A stretch of 53,435 nucleotides of DNA, taken from positions 317 to 53,751 of the forward strand of contig PFPL01000043.1 of the NCBI GenBank assembly GCA_002793035.1. The letters are read 5' to 3'. This document shows positions 39,869-47,935 of this stretch, one piece after another. The translations under genes and the position numbers were made by a program. Numbering within the stretch: position 1 is the stretch's first letter; the number at the start of each line of letters is the position of its first letter. This stretch comes from Candidatus Magasanikbacteria bacterium CG_4_10_14_0_2_um_filter_33_14. Lineage in GTDB: Bacteria; Patescibacteriota; Patescibacteriia; Magasanikbacterales; UBA922. Under the pieces are notes generated by a model. The model did no database searches, had not been told where the DNA came from, and saw only the letters and a list, made by a program, of their open reading frames with translations.

Positions 39869-40681
39869 TTATTCACCATAGGATTCATGGAAAAGCCTCG
39901 GGTAACGGTTGACTTTCGCGAGGAGATCTTCGTTGCTGAAGGTTTGCCTCTCGATTGTCTTCCAGTCTTCCCAAGACCAGTCATTTCGCGTTGGACAGAT
40001 GGACTTGATCCAGTTGAGGTAGGGAGCAAGTTCACCGGTCTTCGGATCACGACGCGTGTAGTGGAGGATCTGGCAGTTGTTGATCCTGTCTTTCGGATCT
40101 CGAGATTCGTCCAGCCTGCGCCACTCTTCTTGAGTCAGTCGCTCGAGCCTCATGCGAAAAGCCCACATGGTCTCTCCGTGTGAGACCACTAGAACTTTTT
40201 TGTCTCCACATTCACGATGGAGCGTCTGCAAGAAACGGTCAGCACGGATGCAGAGATCTGCCATCGATTCCCCATTGGGAGGACGCCAGTAGAAACTCTG
40301 GGCTTCTTTCTTCTCAAGAGACTTTAGGAAATTAAGTTTGTTTTCGATCACGGGAGTGGTGTCAATATCACCACGATCACGTTCACGAAGTAGAAACTCT
40401 TGTTTCCAGGAAGCTCCTTTGAGTTCGAGATATCCCGCTGTTTCTAGAGTTCTCAAGTACTCGGAGACGTAGTAGCGATCGAAGCTAGGGGAGTAGTCTC
40501 GCAGGAATTCTCCCGCCTGCTTGGCTTGCTTGATTCCTACTTCGCTTAGTCTCCACTCCGAGCTATGGCGGGCAATGAACTCTTTGGTGTAGGCTTTGTC
40601 GTCACCAGCTTTGGCCAAGTGAACGGCAGCATTGCCTTCACTCTGAGCGTGGCGAACGAAGATAAGGTCGATGGGCATCAT
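39869..40681 (-). CDS. Histidine phosphatase (phosphoglycerate mutase-like), atypical codon use
   Basis: 270 residues. LIFVRHAQSEGN near the N-terminus contains the phospho-accepting His in its RHA motif, and VLVVSHGETMWAFRMRLERL contains the second catalytic His. GIKQAKQAGEFLRDYSP and YLRTLETAGYLEL fit the phosphoglycerate mutase superfamily. The substrate may be a small phosphate ester or a phosphoprotein. AAAGGA precedes the ATG. Codons end mostly in C/G, as in the island genes at 18-22 kb, and the gene borders the duplicated tRNA 3' end, so acquisition by integration is plausible. Confidence 0.85.
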   Translation of the reverse strand: MMPIDLIFVRHAQSEGNAAVHLAKAGDDKAYTKEFIARHSSEWRLSEVGIKQAKQAGEFLRDYSPSFDRYYVSEYLRTLETAGYLELKGASWKQEFLLRERDRGDIDTTPVIENKLNFLKSLEKKEAQSFYWRPPNGESMADLCIRADRFLQTLHRECGDKKVLVVSHGETMWAFRMRLERLTQEEWRRLDESRDPKDRINNCQILHYTRRDPKTGELAPYLNWIKSICPTRNDWSWEDWKTIERQTFSNEDLLAKVNRYPRLFHESYGE

Positions 40682-40735
40682 TGTTTGAATCCTTTGGTTG
40701 ATTGTGAAAGTACTAAGTACACTATATCGTATTTT

Positions 40736-40764
40736 TACATATATGTATTATATAAGTACTACTT
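40736..40764. promoter_or_regulatory. Candidate operator palindromes between phosphatase and TrmB genes
   Basis: TACATATATGTA (40736-40747) and AAGTA-C-TACTT (40754-40764) are perfect palindromes. Outside them TACACTATAT (40718) and TAGTGTATAT (40768) share ACACTA in opposite orientation. They lie upstream of the TrmB gene and could bind its product. Confidence 0.4.
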
Positions 40765-40794
40765 GTGTAGTGTATATCTTTTTGTATAGAATAA

Positions 40795-40823
40795 TTGACT
40801 TTATTTAAGCTATATTTTATAAT
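40795..40823 (+). promoter_or_regulatory. Promoter of the second TrmB-family gene
   Basis: TTGACT (40795-40800), 17-base spacer, TATAAT (40818-40823); ATG 30 bases downstream. Confidence 0.75.
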
Positions 40824-40853
40824 ATAAAAAAGTGTATAAAATAAATACAAAAT

Positions 40854-41582
40854 ATGAAAAATATACCATTATTGACACAACTAGGCTTCAGTCAACAAGA
40901 ACATGGAATTTATGTTACTTTACTTGAGCAGGGTCCTTCTACTATATCTAGTATTTCTAAAGGTACAGGTATTTATAGGCCTACTATATATAAGACTTTG
41001 CCTAAGTTACTCAAACAAGGTTTAATTACTGTTACCAAAAAAGGTAAGAGAAATAAATATGTAGCGGAGCATCCACGAATGTTGGAAGGCCTGGTTAAAG
41101 AAATGAAAAATAAAGTAGAGTCTGATTTTGATGAACTTCAACAGATATACTTAGTACACGACAAACGTCCATTGGTAAAATATCTTGAAGGGCGCAAAGG
41201 TTTGTCTTTTGTACTGGATGATATTGCGATAAGTTCAAACAAACATGATGTGATTTGTCGTTATAGTTCTAGGAAAGACACTACTGATGTTGATAAGTAT
41301 GTTTCTCAAAAATATCGTGATATGAGAGAAAAAAAACAGTTGGAAAGATTAGTTATTACTAGTGATACTTTGGCCAAAAAGAAAACTACCCCTCGTTTGG
41401 ATAGGACTATCAAAGTCGTACCAACTAAATTTGATCTTTTTGATGATGATGTTTCTCTTTATATCTATGGAGACAAGGTTGCTTTCGTAGATTATAATTC
41501 GGACAGTGCTTTTATAGTGGAGAGCAAATATATAGCTAGTTTTCAAAAAAAGATTTTTAAATTACTTTTTAGTAAACTTTAG
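40854..41582 (+). CDS. TrmB-family transcriptional regulator, second copy
   Basis: 242 residues. The winged helix-turn-helix is at about 1-75 (LLTQLGFSQQEHGIYVTLLE, then IYRPTIYKTLPKLLKQGLIT), with a linker helix and a C-terminal domain (LVKYLEGRKGLSFVLDDIAI) laid out like the paralog at 20798. It is divergent from the histidine phosphatase gene across a palindrome-rich region, so it may control itself and that gene. Codon use is host-like. Confidence 0.85.
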   Translation: MKNIPLLTQLGFSQQEHGIYVTLLEQGPSTISSISKGTGIYRPTIYKTLPKLLKQGLITVTKKGKRNKYVAEHPRMLEGLVKEMKNKVESDFDELQQIYLVHDKRPLVKYLEGRKGLSFVLDDIAISSNKHDVICRYSSRKDTTDVDKYVSQKYRDMREKKQLERLVITSDTLAKKKTTPRLDRTIKVVPTKFDLFDDDVSLYIYGDKVAFVDYNSDSAFIVESKYIASFQKKIFKLLFSKL

Positions 41583-41593
41583 TTTTTAAAAAT

Positions 41594-41624
41594 AAAAACA
41601 GACTATTTTCATAGTCTGTTTTTT
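41594..41624. terminator. Bidirectional terminator (TrmB / cold-shock gene)
   Basis: AAACAGACTAT pairs with ATAGTCTGTTT, with T runs on both strands. Confidence 0.85.
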
Positions 41625-41637
41625 AGTATATAAGAGA

Positions 41638-41835
41638 TTATTCGGCTCTTTGTACATTTGTAGCAGCTTTTCCTTTTGGAGTTTCTTCAACTTCGAAAGT
41701 AACAGCGTCGCCTTCTCTTAATTCAGAGAAACTAACACCATTCAAACTGTTAGCGTGGAAGAATAAATCTTCGCCGCCTTCTTGAGAGATGAAACCGAAG
41801 TTTTTGTCTGTCAATTTTTTGATGATACCTTGCAT
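41638..41835 (-). CDS. Cold-shock domain protein
   Basis: 65 residues, a single cold-shock domain. NFGFISQEG is the RNP1 region and DLFFHANSL the RNP2 region. The typical Lys-Trp-Phe start is replaced by IIKKLTDKNFGFI. It binds single-stranded RNA or DNA as an RNA chaperone. The promoter is a full consensus, and the leader is about 90 nt with a GTAAC/GTTAC hairpin, so expression is probably high and may be controlled post-transcriptionally. It is divergent from the DEAD-box helicase gene, a frequent cold-response partner. Confidence 0.92.
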   Translation of the reverse strand: MQGIIKKLTDKNFGFISQEGGEDLFFHANSLNGVSFSELREGDAVTFEVEETPKGKAATNVQRAE

Positions 41836-41932
41836 ATTTATGTAAAGATATGTGAATTAAATACCAAGAGGCAGAAATTCGACTATTATCTCTACACTTT
41901 CAATATTTTTGTAACACTTGGTTACGAGGTAA

Positions 41933-41961
41933 ATTATAGCATAAAAATAGGTTTTTGTCAA
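41933..41961 (-). promoter_or_regulatory. Consensus promoter of the cold-shock gene
   Basis: On the minus strand TTGACA (41956-41961), 17-base spacer ending in TGC, TATAAT (41933-41938): a perfect consensus promoter. Confidence 0.85.
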
Positions 41962-42032
41962 TACTAGCTAATCTTAGCTCTAATATAGGTAAATTTAATA
42001 GCATAGATAATTCTTAATAAGACTTACTTTGC

Positions 42033-42061
42033 TTGACAAAGTAATGCTTTTCTGCTATACT
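42033..42061 (+). promoter_or_regulatory. Promoter of the DEAD-box helicase gene
   Basis: TTGACA (42033-42038), 17-base spacer, TATACT (42056-42061). It implies a leader of about 200 nt. Confidence 0.8.
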
Positions 42062-42121
42062 TAGGCATTAGTCATTAGCTAGATAATTTCTTTTGAAGTT
42101 AATTAGTGACTTTTTCAAATA

Positions 42122-42271
42122 ACGAGGAGAAATATCTTCTCGTCCCGATGAAATCGGGATTAACTCATATGCACGGCTAGAGATAGTCCTGCGACTCGAA
42201 TTTTTTTGTGTCATTTCGCCTTAGGCGAATATAGTGTGACTCTTGGAAATGTTGGGTCACATATTTTTTTT
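42122..42271 (+). promoter_or_regulatory. Structured DEAD-box leader with terminator-like hairpin
   Basis: Four hairpins follow each other: ACGAG-AGA/TTCTCGT (42122-42142), TCCCGAT/ATCGGGA (42143-42159), TTCGCC/GGCGAA (42215-42229) and TGTGAC/GTCACA (42235-42261). The last is followed by eight T residues (42264-42271) that touch the start codon. It could be an attenuator, or a structure that the helicase itself resolves. Confidence 0.5.
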
Positions 42272-43576
42272 ATGACAGAAAAACAAATAGATACCGGTCG
42301 TTTTGACGATCTTGGTATCAAAAAGAATTTCTTAGAAATTCTTAAAAACAAAGGATTCGAGAAGCCTACTCCTATCCAGCACCAGGTTATTCCAGGTGCT
42401 CTAGAAGGTAAAGACGTAGTGGGTATAGCCCAAACTGGTACAGGGAAGACTTTAGCTTATGGTATACCTCTTATTCAGCTTTTGTCTAGTCAAAAAGGAC
42501 AAGGACTGATTTTGGTGCCTACTCGTGAATTGGCTCAGCAAGTAGCTGACGCTTTGAAACAAATTGGTGGATCTCTAGGTTTACGCATTGCTGTGATTAT
42601 CGGTGGTGTGTCTTCTCGTCCACAAATCAAGGATTTGCGTAACAATCCACATATTGTTATTGCGACTCCTGGTCGTCTTGACGATTTGATGGAACAAAGA
42701 CAATATAGACTCGACAAAGTAAGTGTACTTATTTTGGATGAAGCTGATAGAATGCTAGATGTAGGATTTTTGCCACAAATAAAACGTATTTTCAAATTAG
42801 CGCCTGCCAATAAGCAGACTATGCTTTTTTCAGCGACTATGCCATCTTCTATTTCTAGTTTGGCTAGTGCTTTTATGAAGATGCCTCTTCGTATTGAAAT
42901 AGCACCTCAAGGTACTTCAGCTGAAAATGTTGAACAAGAAGTATTCGTAGTTAGTAAACCTGACAAAATGCGTTTGCTTTATTCTCTTTTGAAAACTTAT
43001 AGAGAAGATACTATACTTATTTTTTCTCGTACCAAACATGGGGCTAAGCGTATCACTCGTGATATCAATGATGCTGGGCATACTGTAACAGAAATTCATT
43101 CTAATCGTACTCAAGGTCAACGTAAGGCATCACTTGAAGGATTTTCTAGAGGTAGATTTCGTATCATGGTAGCGACAGATATTGCTGCCCGTGGAATTGA
43201 TGTGAAACAAATTTCTTTGGTAATAAACTTTGACTTACCAGATAATTCAGAAGACTATGTTCATCGTATTGGTCGTACTGGTCGTGCTGGTAGATCTGGA
43301 AAAGCAATTTCTTTTGTAACACCTTCTGAAAAAATGGACATTAGAAAAATAGAAAGACTGATTCGTAAAACTTTGCCAATTTTAGACTTACCTATTATAG
43401 CTCGTGAACCTGTAAGTAATTTTGTACCAGACAGAGGTGTTCCTACTTCAAGACAAAACTTTGGTGGTCAGCGTCGTCGTGGTCAAGGACAAAGTCAAGG
43501 TCAGAATCAAGGACGTCGTCGTAATTTTCGTCGTGATCGTCAATATGGACGTAGTCAGGCGAGAGGTGAAAGATAA
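42272..43576 (+). CDS. DEAD-box RNA helicase (RhlE-like)
   Basis: 434 residues from the ATG at 42272; an earlier in-frame start at 42206 lies inside the structured leader and adds no domain. The Q motif is FLEILKNKGFEKPTPIQHQV. Then come motif I AQTGTGKT, Ia PTRELAQQ, II DEAD, III SAT, and motif VI HRIGRTGRAGRSG. The C-terminal tail (about 385-434) is rich in Arg, Gly and Gln, like RNA-binding tails of RhlE/CsdA-type helicases. It unwinds short RNA duplexes in ribosome assembly or RNA decay, often in the cold. A small basic-protein gene follows after 16 bases. Confidence 0.95.
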   Translation: MTEKQIDTGRFDDLGIKKNFLEILKNKGFEKPTPIQHQVIPGALEGKDVVGIAQTGTGKTLAYGIPLIQLLSSQKGQGLILVPTRELAQQVADALKQIGGSLGLRIAVIIGGVSSRPQIKDLRNNPHIVIATPGRLDDLMEQRQYRLDKVSVLILDEADRMLDVGFLPQIKRIFKLAPANKQTMLFSATMPSSISSLASAFMKMPLRIEIAPQGTSAENVEQEVFVVSKPDKMRLLYSLLKTYREDTILIFSRTKHGAKRITRDINDAGHTVTEIHSNRTQGQRKASLEGFSRGRFRIMVATDIAARGIDVKQISLVINFDLPDNSEDYVHRIGRTGRAGRSGKAISFVTPSEKMDIRKIERLIRKTLPILDLPIIAREPVSNFVPDRGVPTSRQNFGGQRRRGQGQSQGQNQGRRRNFRRDRQYGRSQARGER

Positions 43577-43592
43577 TTTTAAAATTTATTAT

Positions 43593-43787
43593 ATGCTTAG
43601 TAAAGTATTAAAAAACTTAAAAAAAATAGAAAAAGTAAAAGGCTCTGATTTGACAGTCAGCCTTGGTGATATCAAAAAACCAACTCTACAAAGAAACGGT
43701 TTTCAAGCCAAAGCCAATAGTCAGGCTGGTGCACTCAGACAGAGAAGTATGGGAAACAGAATGAGTAAGCCTAGTAGAGCAAAATAA
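43593..43787 (+). CDS. Small basic protein downstream of the helicase
   Basis: 64 residues from the ATG at 43593; a longer frame starting inside the helicase gene is an overlap artefact. The sequence is Lys/Arg-rich (LSKVLKNLKKIEKVKGSDLT, then NSQAGALRQRSMGNRMSKPS) and probably binds nucleic acid or the ribosome. No family is recognised. It is cotranscribed with the helicase and followed by a terminator. Confidence 0.55.
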   Translation: MLSKVLKNLKKIEKVKGSDLTVSLGDIKKPTLQRNGFQAKANSQAGALRQRSMGNRMSKPSRAK

Positions 43788-43796
43788 AAAAATTAT

Positions 43797-43832
43797 AAAA
43801 ACAGTCTCGACAAAATCGGGACTGTTTTTTTA
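43797..43832 (+). terminator. Terminator of the helicase operon
   Basis: AACAGTC-CGA pairs with CG-GACTGTT around one mismatch, followed by seven T residues. Confidence 0.8.
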
Positions 43833-43965
43833 TACTAAAATAAGGTAAAAAATATTTATTTGAAATAAACAACTAAGTTTTTGCGTAATATATTGTATAT
43901 TGACTATGGCTTTATTTAATAAAGCTTGTTATAATCTTTCAGTCTTAATCTAAAATTTATCTTAT

Positions 43966-44493
43966 ATGAAAAAACAAAGTAAAATTCCAAATCTGTTAAT
44001 TTTGTCAGCTATTGTAACTTTAGCTTTTGTTGCGACTGGCTGTGGTGTCACTACTCCTGCTACAAATTCAGACAAGAGCACTTCAACAGTTTCTACTAAT
44101 GTAAATACTACGACCAAAGGAAATGGCTTGGGCAATGGTAACGGTAACGGAAATGGCATGATGAACGGTGGAAACGGGAACGGCATGATGAATAGATTCT
44201 CTTATAAAGATGGTACCTACAGTGCTAATGGTGAATATTTTGCAGAAGATAAAGAAGTAATTGGTGTTTCTCTTACTGTGCAAAATGATATTATTACAGA
44301 TGCTAGTGTAACTCCTCAAGCACGTGATAAAACCTCAAAAGGTTATCAACTTATGTTTGTTGATAATTTTAAATCACAAGTGGTTGGTAAAAAAATTGCT
44401 GACTTGAAATTGAGTAGAGTAGCTGGTGCTTCTTTAACAACTCAAGGTTTTAACAACGCTGTTTCAATTATAAAATCTCAAGCAGCTTTATAA
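43966..44493 (+). CDS. FMN-binding-domain lipoprotein
   Basis: 175 residues. A lipoprotein signal (LAFVATGCG, lipidated Cys at about 26) is followed by a Thr/Ser linker and a Gly-Asn-Met low-complexity stretch (about 52-75). An FMN-binding domain starts at FSYKDGTYSANGEYF. The end of the domain, VAGASLTTQGFNNAVSIIKS, corresponds to the SGAT-x-T segment (153-158) to which ApbE attaches FMN covalently. Ser, Thr and Gly of the motif are present, although the usual Asp is not obvious. ApbE is encoded 17 bases downstream, which strongly supports the assignment. It would be a membrane-anchored extracytoplasmic flavoprotein in electron transfer. Confidence 0.75.
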   Translation: MKKQSKIPNLLILSAIVTLAFVATGCGVTTPATNSDKSTSTVSTNVNTTTKGNGLGNGNGNGNGMMNGGNGNGMMNRFSYKDGTYSANGEYFAEDKEVIGVSLTVQNDIITDASVTPQARDKTSKGYQLMFVDNFKSQVVGKKIADLKLSRVAGASLTTQGFNNAVSIIKSQAAL

Positions 44494-44510
44494 TTTTTTT
44501 AAATATTTTT

Positions 44511-45392
44511 ATGGATCCAAAAAGTTTGAACTTTGAGGCTATCGGGACTCATTGGCAAATAGATATTTGGGAAGATTCACCTCTCTTTGATGAGGTGAGT
44601 TTTTTTGCTAGTCTAAAAAATAGAATAGAAGAATTTGAACAAATTTATTCTCGTTTTCGTGAAGACTCTTGGCTTAGGCAAGTTTGTAATGAACCAGGAG
44701 ATTATGAATTGCCACCAGATGCAAAAGTACTTTTTGATTTGTATTTTGAATTTTATAAATTAACTAATGGTATATTCACACCACTTATTGCTCAGACTTT
44801 GGTAGATGCAGGATATGATAGTAATTATTCTTTGCAACCCAAAGAAAATATTGCTAAACCAAAATCATTGTCTGAAGTTTTGGAATATGAATTTCCAAAA
44901 TTGGTTGTCAAAGAAAAAACAATATTGGATTTTGGTGCTTGTGGTAAAGGACATATTATAGATATTGTTAGTAATATGTTAGATGAAAAAAACGTAAAAC
45001 ATTTTTGTGTGGATGCTGGTGGAGATATTTTTTACAAAAATAATGGTATTGAAAAAATGCGGGTTGGTCTAGAAAATCCTAATAATTTTTCAGAAGTTAT
45101 TGGTATCGCTGAAATTCATAATCAAAGTATTTGTTCATCTTCTGGTAGTAGACGTAAATGGGGGAAGTTTAATCATATGATAAATCCAGAAAATCTCGAA
45201 TCTCCAAAAGATGTGGTTGCTACCTGGGTTATCGTTGAAACTGCTATTTTGGCTGATGCTCTTGCTACTTCTTTGCATATGGTAGACAAAAAAGTTTTTT
45301 TTGGAAAGTATAATTTTGAATATGTGATTATGTATGCTGACAATAGTGTAGAGAAGTCTGCAAATTTTCCAGGAGAACCATTTTTGAATTAG
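44511..45392 (+). CDS. apbE: FAD:protein FMN transferase ApbE
   Basis: 293 residues. ApbE transfers FMN from FAD to a Thr or Ser of a target protein using magnesium. FSRFREDSWLRQVCN corresponds to the family block SRF-x-S-E-L. DFGACGKGHIIDIVSNML matches the conserved D-x-G-G-x-x-K-G-x-x-D segment, and CVDAGGDIFYKN is the D-x-G-G-D-I block. The substrate is probably the FMN-binding lipoprotein encoded just upstream. No export signal is obvious, so flavinylation may occur in the cytoplasm before export. Confidence 0.88.
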   Translation: MDPKSLNFEAIGTHWQIDIWEDSPLFDEVSFFASLKNRIEEFEQIYSRFREDSWLRQVCNEPGDYELPPDAKVLFDLYFEFYKLTNGIFTPLIAQTLVDAGYDSNYSLQPKENIAKPKSLSEVLEYEFPKLVVKEKTILDFGACGKGHIIDIVSNMLDEKNVKHFCVDAGGDIFYKNNGIEKMRVGLENPNNFSEVIGIAEIHNQSICSSSGSRRKWGKFNHMINPENLESPKDVVATWVIVETAILADALATSLHMVDKKVFFGKYNFEYVIMYADNSVEKSANFPGEPFLN

Positions 45393-45455
45393 TTAGATTG
45401 TGTTATAGTAAATATAGAAGTATTTGTTCATTATTTATATAATTTCATATAATAT

Positions 45456-45761
45456 ATGAAAAACTATCCTCGTGTTGGTAAACGTCAAGGCCAACCAGCC
45501 TTTCGTATACCATCAAGTTTCAAAAATAATGTACATAAAGTAGTGAGACAAATTCCCAAAGGACAGGTTTTGACGTATAAAGAAGTTGCGTATAGAGCAG
45601 GTTCACCTCGAGCTTACAGAGCTGTGGGGAATATTTTGAACAAAAATTATGATCCAAATATTCCTTGTCATAGAGTAGTGAGGTCTGACGGAAAATCAGG
45701 TGGCTATAATAGAGGAAGTGACAAAAAGAAAGAGATTTTGGAAAGTGAAAAAGCTATTTGA
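45456..45761 (+). CDS. O6-alkylguanine alkyltransferase-like DNA-binding protein
   Basis: 101 residues, only the C-terminal DNA-binding domain of the MGMT family. VVRQIPKGQVLTYKEVAYRA and RAVGNILNKN form the winged helix, and IPCHRVVRSDGKSGGY contains the active Cys at about residue 71. Because the PCHR Cys is kept, it can be an alkyl acceptor and not only an alkyltransferase-like binder. The N-terminal domain of full-length enzymes is absent. The gene ends with TGA and is followed by a terminator. Confidence 0.85.
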   Translation: MKNYPRVGKRQGQPAFRIPSSFKNNVHKVVRQIPKGQVLTYKEVAYRAGSPRAYRAVGNILNKNYDPNIPCHRVVRSDGKSGGYNRGSDKKKEILESEKAI

Positions 45762-45788
45762 CAAATTACCTGTTTACAACTAGTATAA

Positions 45789-45818
45789 GACAGCTATTTT
45801 AGCTGTTTTAAATTTTTT
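45789..45818 (+). terminator. Terminator of the alkyltransferase-like gene
   Basis: ACAGCT pairs with AGCTGT over a 5-base loop, followed by a T-rich stretch. Confidence 0.65.
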
Positions 45819-45841
45819 ATAAAATGTAGTACAATAAGAAT

Positions 45842-47050
45842 ATGAAACGTAAATTTTTAAAATTTTCTTTAATTATCATTATTAGTTTGGGTATTTTGAT
45901 ATCGGTGCCTTATTTTGTGGTACACTTCAACAGGACTGCTGAGGAAAAAGCTGCACAAGCTATTATTGATAAACAGCAAGAAGATATAAAAGAGATTATC
46001 TCGAGGAGACAATTAGAAAGAACTTCTGTAGGAGATGATGAAGATCCTTTTGGTGAAGATGGAATTGTCAGAGTATTATTGATTGGTTTAGATAGTAGAG
46101 CTGGTCAGACTGCTGGGCATTGTGATGTCATTCAGATGATTGAAATAGATAAAAATAATAATACTGTAAATATTACAGCCGTACCTCGTGGTACTTATTC
46201 ACCTTTGCCTCTTGGTAAAGCTACTACATCGACTGATTATTATGTTTCAAATGCTTGTGGTTTGGCAGGACTTAATTACGGTATTAATCAAATAGAAAAA
46301 ATTTCTGGTAAAAAAGCTGATTATTTGGTAATGGTAGGTTTTTCAGAAACACTTGGAATTTTGCGTAATTTGAAATTGCCTACTACCGAAACTTTGCAGT
46401 GGTTACGTCAACGTCAAGGTTATGCTATTGGTGAACCTCAACGTGCTCGCAATCATTCTACTTTTATCAAGCAACTTTTGACAAAATATTTACCAGATGA
46501 TCATTCTAAAATAGATACAGCTTTCCATTATATTTTGTATAAGATTATAAAAACAGATTTAACTTTTGCGGAAAGTGAAAAAATAGTAGATGCTTTGATT
46601 GACATGGATATAAAAAATAATCCTGAGAAAATAAGTCTTTCTATGCGTCCAAGTTATAATGTCCAAGATATTCCTTATGATCCTGATACTGCTGGAGAAT
46701 ATGTAAAAAGTATGATTGATCCTGTCAAAGGGTATCTGAAAGGAACTAGTTATACGGGTATTACTACAGAGGAAGCTGACCAAAGAATTGTTGATACGAT
46801 TGATAAAAAAATAAGTGATGATGAGTTTGTTTTGTGGGCATATGAAAATCAGTTGTGGTTGCAAATCGAAGATGATATAATAAGAGAAGAAAAACAATAT
46901 GAAATTATTTGGCAATATTTGAACCAAGTTTCAGAAGAAGAACAACAATTGATTGTGGCTGATTATGTATTGGAAATGAGATATTTGGGATTGGAAGATT
47001 GGGCTGTAAAGGGTGAAGATTGGATAAAGGCGGAAATAACAAAAAATTAA
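45842..47050 (+). CDS. LytR-CpsA-Psr (LCP)-like membrane protein
   Basis: 402 residues. One N-terminal transmembrane helix (about 7-28) is followed by an extracytoplasmic domain. VRVLLIGLDSRAGQTAGHCD, VIQMIEIDK and ITAVPRGTYSPL match the LCP core, in which the Asp after the SD/CD step and the Arg of PRD bind the lipid pyrophosphate. Here PRD has become PRG, and RARNHSTFIKQLL replaces the usual RxRHQQ-type helix. LCP enzymes attach glycopolymers to the wall; the substitution leaves activity uncertain. The C-terminal 120 residues are helical and not typical of the family. Confidence 0.7.
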   Translation: MKRKFLKFSLIIIISLGILISVPYFVVHFNRTAEEKAAQAIIDKQQEDIKEIISRRQLERTSVGDDEDPFGEDGIVRVLLIGLDSRAGQTAGHCDVIQMIEIDKNNNTVNITAVPRGTYSPLPLGKATTSTDYYVSNACGLAGLNYGINQIEKISGKKADYLVMVGFSETLGILRNLKLPTTETLQWLRQRQGYAIGEPQRARNHSTFIKQLLTKYLPDDHSKIDTAFHYILYKIIKTDLTFAESEKIVDALIDMDIKNNPEKISLSMRPSYNVQDIPYDPDTAGEYVKSMIDPVKGYLKGTSYTGITTEEADQRIVDTIDKKISDDEFVLWAYENQLWLQIEDDIIREEKQYEIIWQYLNQVSEEEQQLIVADYVLEMRYLGLEDWAVKGEDWIKAEITKN

Positions 47051-47077
47051 TCCCGACCTCGTACCTCGGTGCGGGAT
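47050..47077 (+). terminator. Hairpin after the LCP-like gene
   Basis: ATCCCG pairs with CGGGAT; the first A is the last base of the stop codon. AT-rich sequence but no clean T run follows, so termination is uncertain. Confidence 0.35.
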
Positions 47078-47147
47078 GAATTAGATTATTTAATTATTTT
47101 AGGTTTGACCTGTAATCAATGCTTTTAATTTATTTTATAAAAATTTT

Positions 47148-47915
47148 ATGGAAGATAAAAAACATTTTTATATACAAGTCGTATTGGGCGTTGTCTTGAT
47201 TTTGACAGTTCTTATTGTTGTTTTTATTCTTTTTTCTGATCAGTTTTTTAAGGGACAAGTATTAAATCAAAATGTTGTTACTCAGAGTAAACAAAATATA
47301 GTGGCTACACCTGTAAATTCAAGTACTCAAGATATTGTCAGTGATCAAAACAATAGTACAACTACGGAAGATTTTTCTACTACAACATTGTCTTTTGATA
47401 TTATGAATTGGTATGAAACTAAGCCATTGTCTTTTGATAATCTTGATTGGAAAGAAATTATAAGATATGATGGGGTAGGATTTATAGCTCCTATACAGGC
47501 TCCTTTCTTTAATTGGTCACCGGAAGTAAAAATATCTAAAGGAAAGCTGAATTGTCCTGTATCAGACACACCTTTAAATAGTCCCGTACCTCATTTTGTT
47601 GAAAAAAATATTGGTGATAAGCCATACTGCTTATATGTCTATGGGGACGGTGCTGCAGGGACTTCTTATAGTAGTAGTTTATATATTACTGAGGTTGAAG
47701 ATGGACTTTTAGTAGAAATACCTATTGTATTATCTCATACTAACTGTGGTTCTTATGGGGATGAAGATATTGAAAATTGTAAGATTAGACAAGAATCCCT
47801 GAATAGTTTTATGGAGGATAATTTAGACGGATTTATAAATAAAATAGTAAGTAGTATAAATATTCCAAATGATGTAAAAAATGATTTACCTGAGTTTACT
47901 GGATTTTTGAATTAA
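47148..47915 (+). CDS. Membrane-anchored surface protein, paralog 1
   Basis: 255 residues. An uncleaved-type N-terminal helix (about 10-32) is followed by a Thr/Ser/Gln linker and an extracytoplasmic domain from about residue 85. In that domain GVGFIAPIQAPFFNWSPEVK, PYCLYVYGDGAAGTSYSSSL and VLSHTNCGSYGDEDIENCKI align by pattern with the next gene (FRAPKEI, YCIETWIEGAAGSTYTDYAY, VRMPQCLNYDSPKSEDC). The four Cys suggest disulfides. Function unknown. The paralog starts 20 bases after the stop, so the pair is an operon. Confidence 0.65.
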   Translation: MEDKKHFYIQVVLGVVLILTVLIVVFILFSDQFFKGQVLNQNVVTQSKQNIVATPVNSSTQDIVSDQNNSTTTEDFSTTTLSFDIMNWYETKPLSFDNLDWKEIIRYDGVGFIAPIQAPFFNWSPEVKISKGKLNCPVSDTPLNSPVPHFVEKNIGDKPYCLYVYGDGAAGTSYSSSLYITEVEDGLLVEIPIVLSHTNCGSYGDEDIENCKIRQESLNSFMEDNLDGFINKIVSSINIPNDVKNDLPEFTGFLN

Positions 47916-47935
47916 ACATTTTATAAACTAAAAAT

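Noticed and set aside
43422-43592. Upstream extension of the small basic protein
   Set aside because: The extension overlaps the helicase gene in another frame and is a by-product of its Arg/Gln-rich tail.
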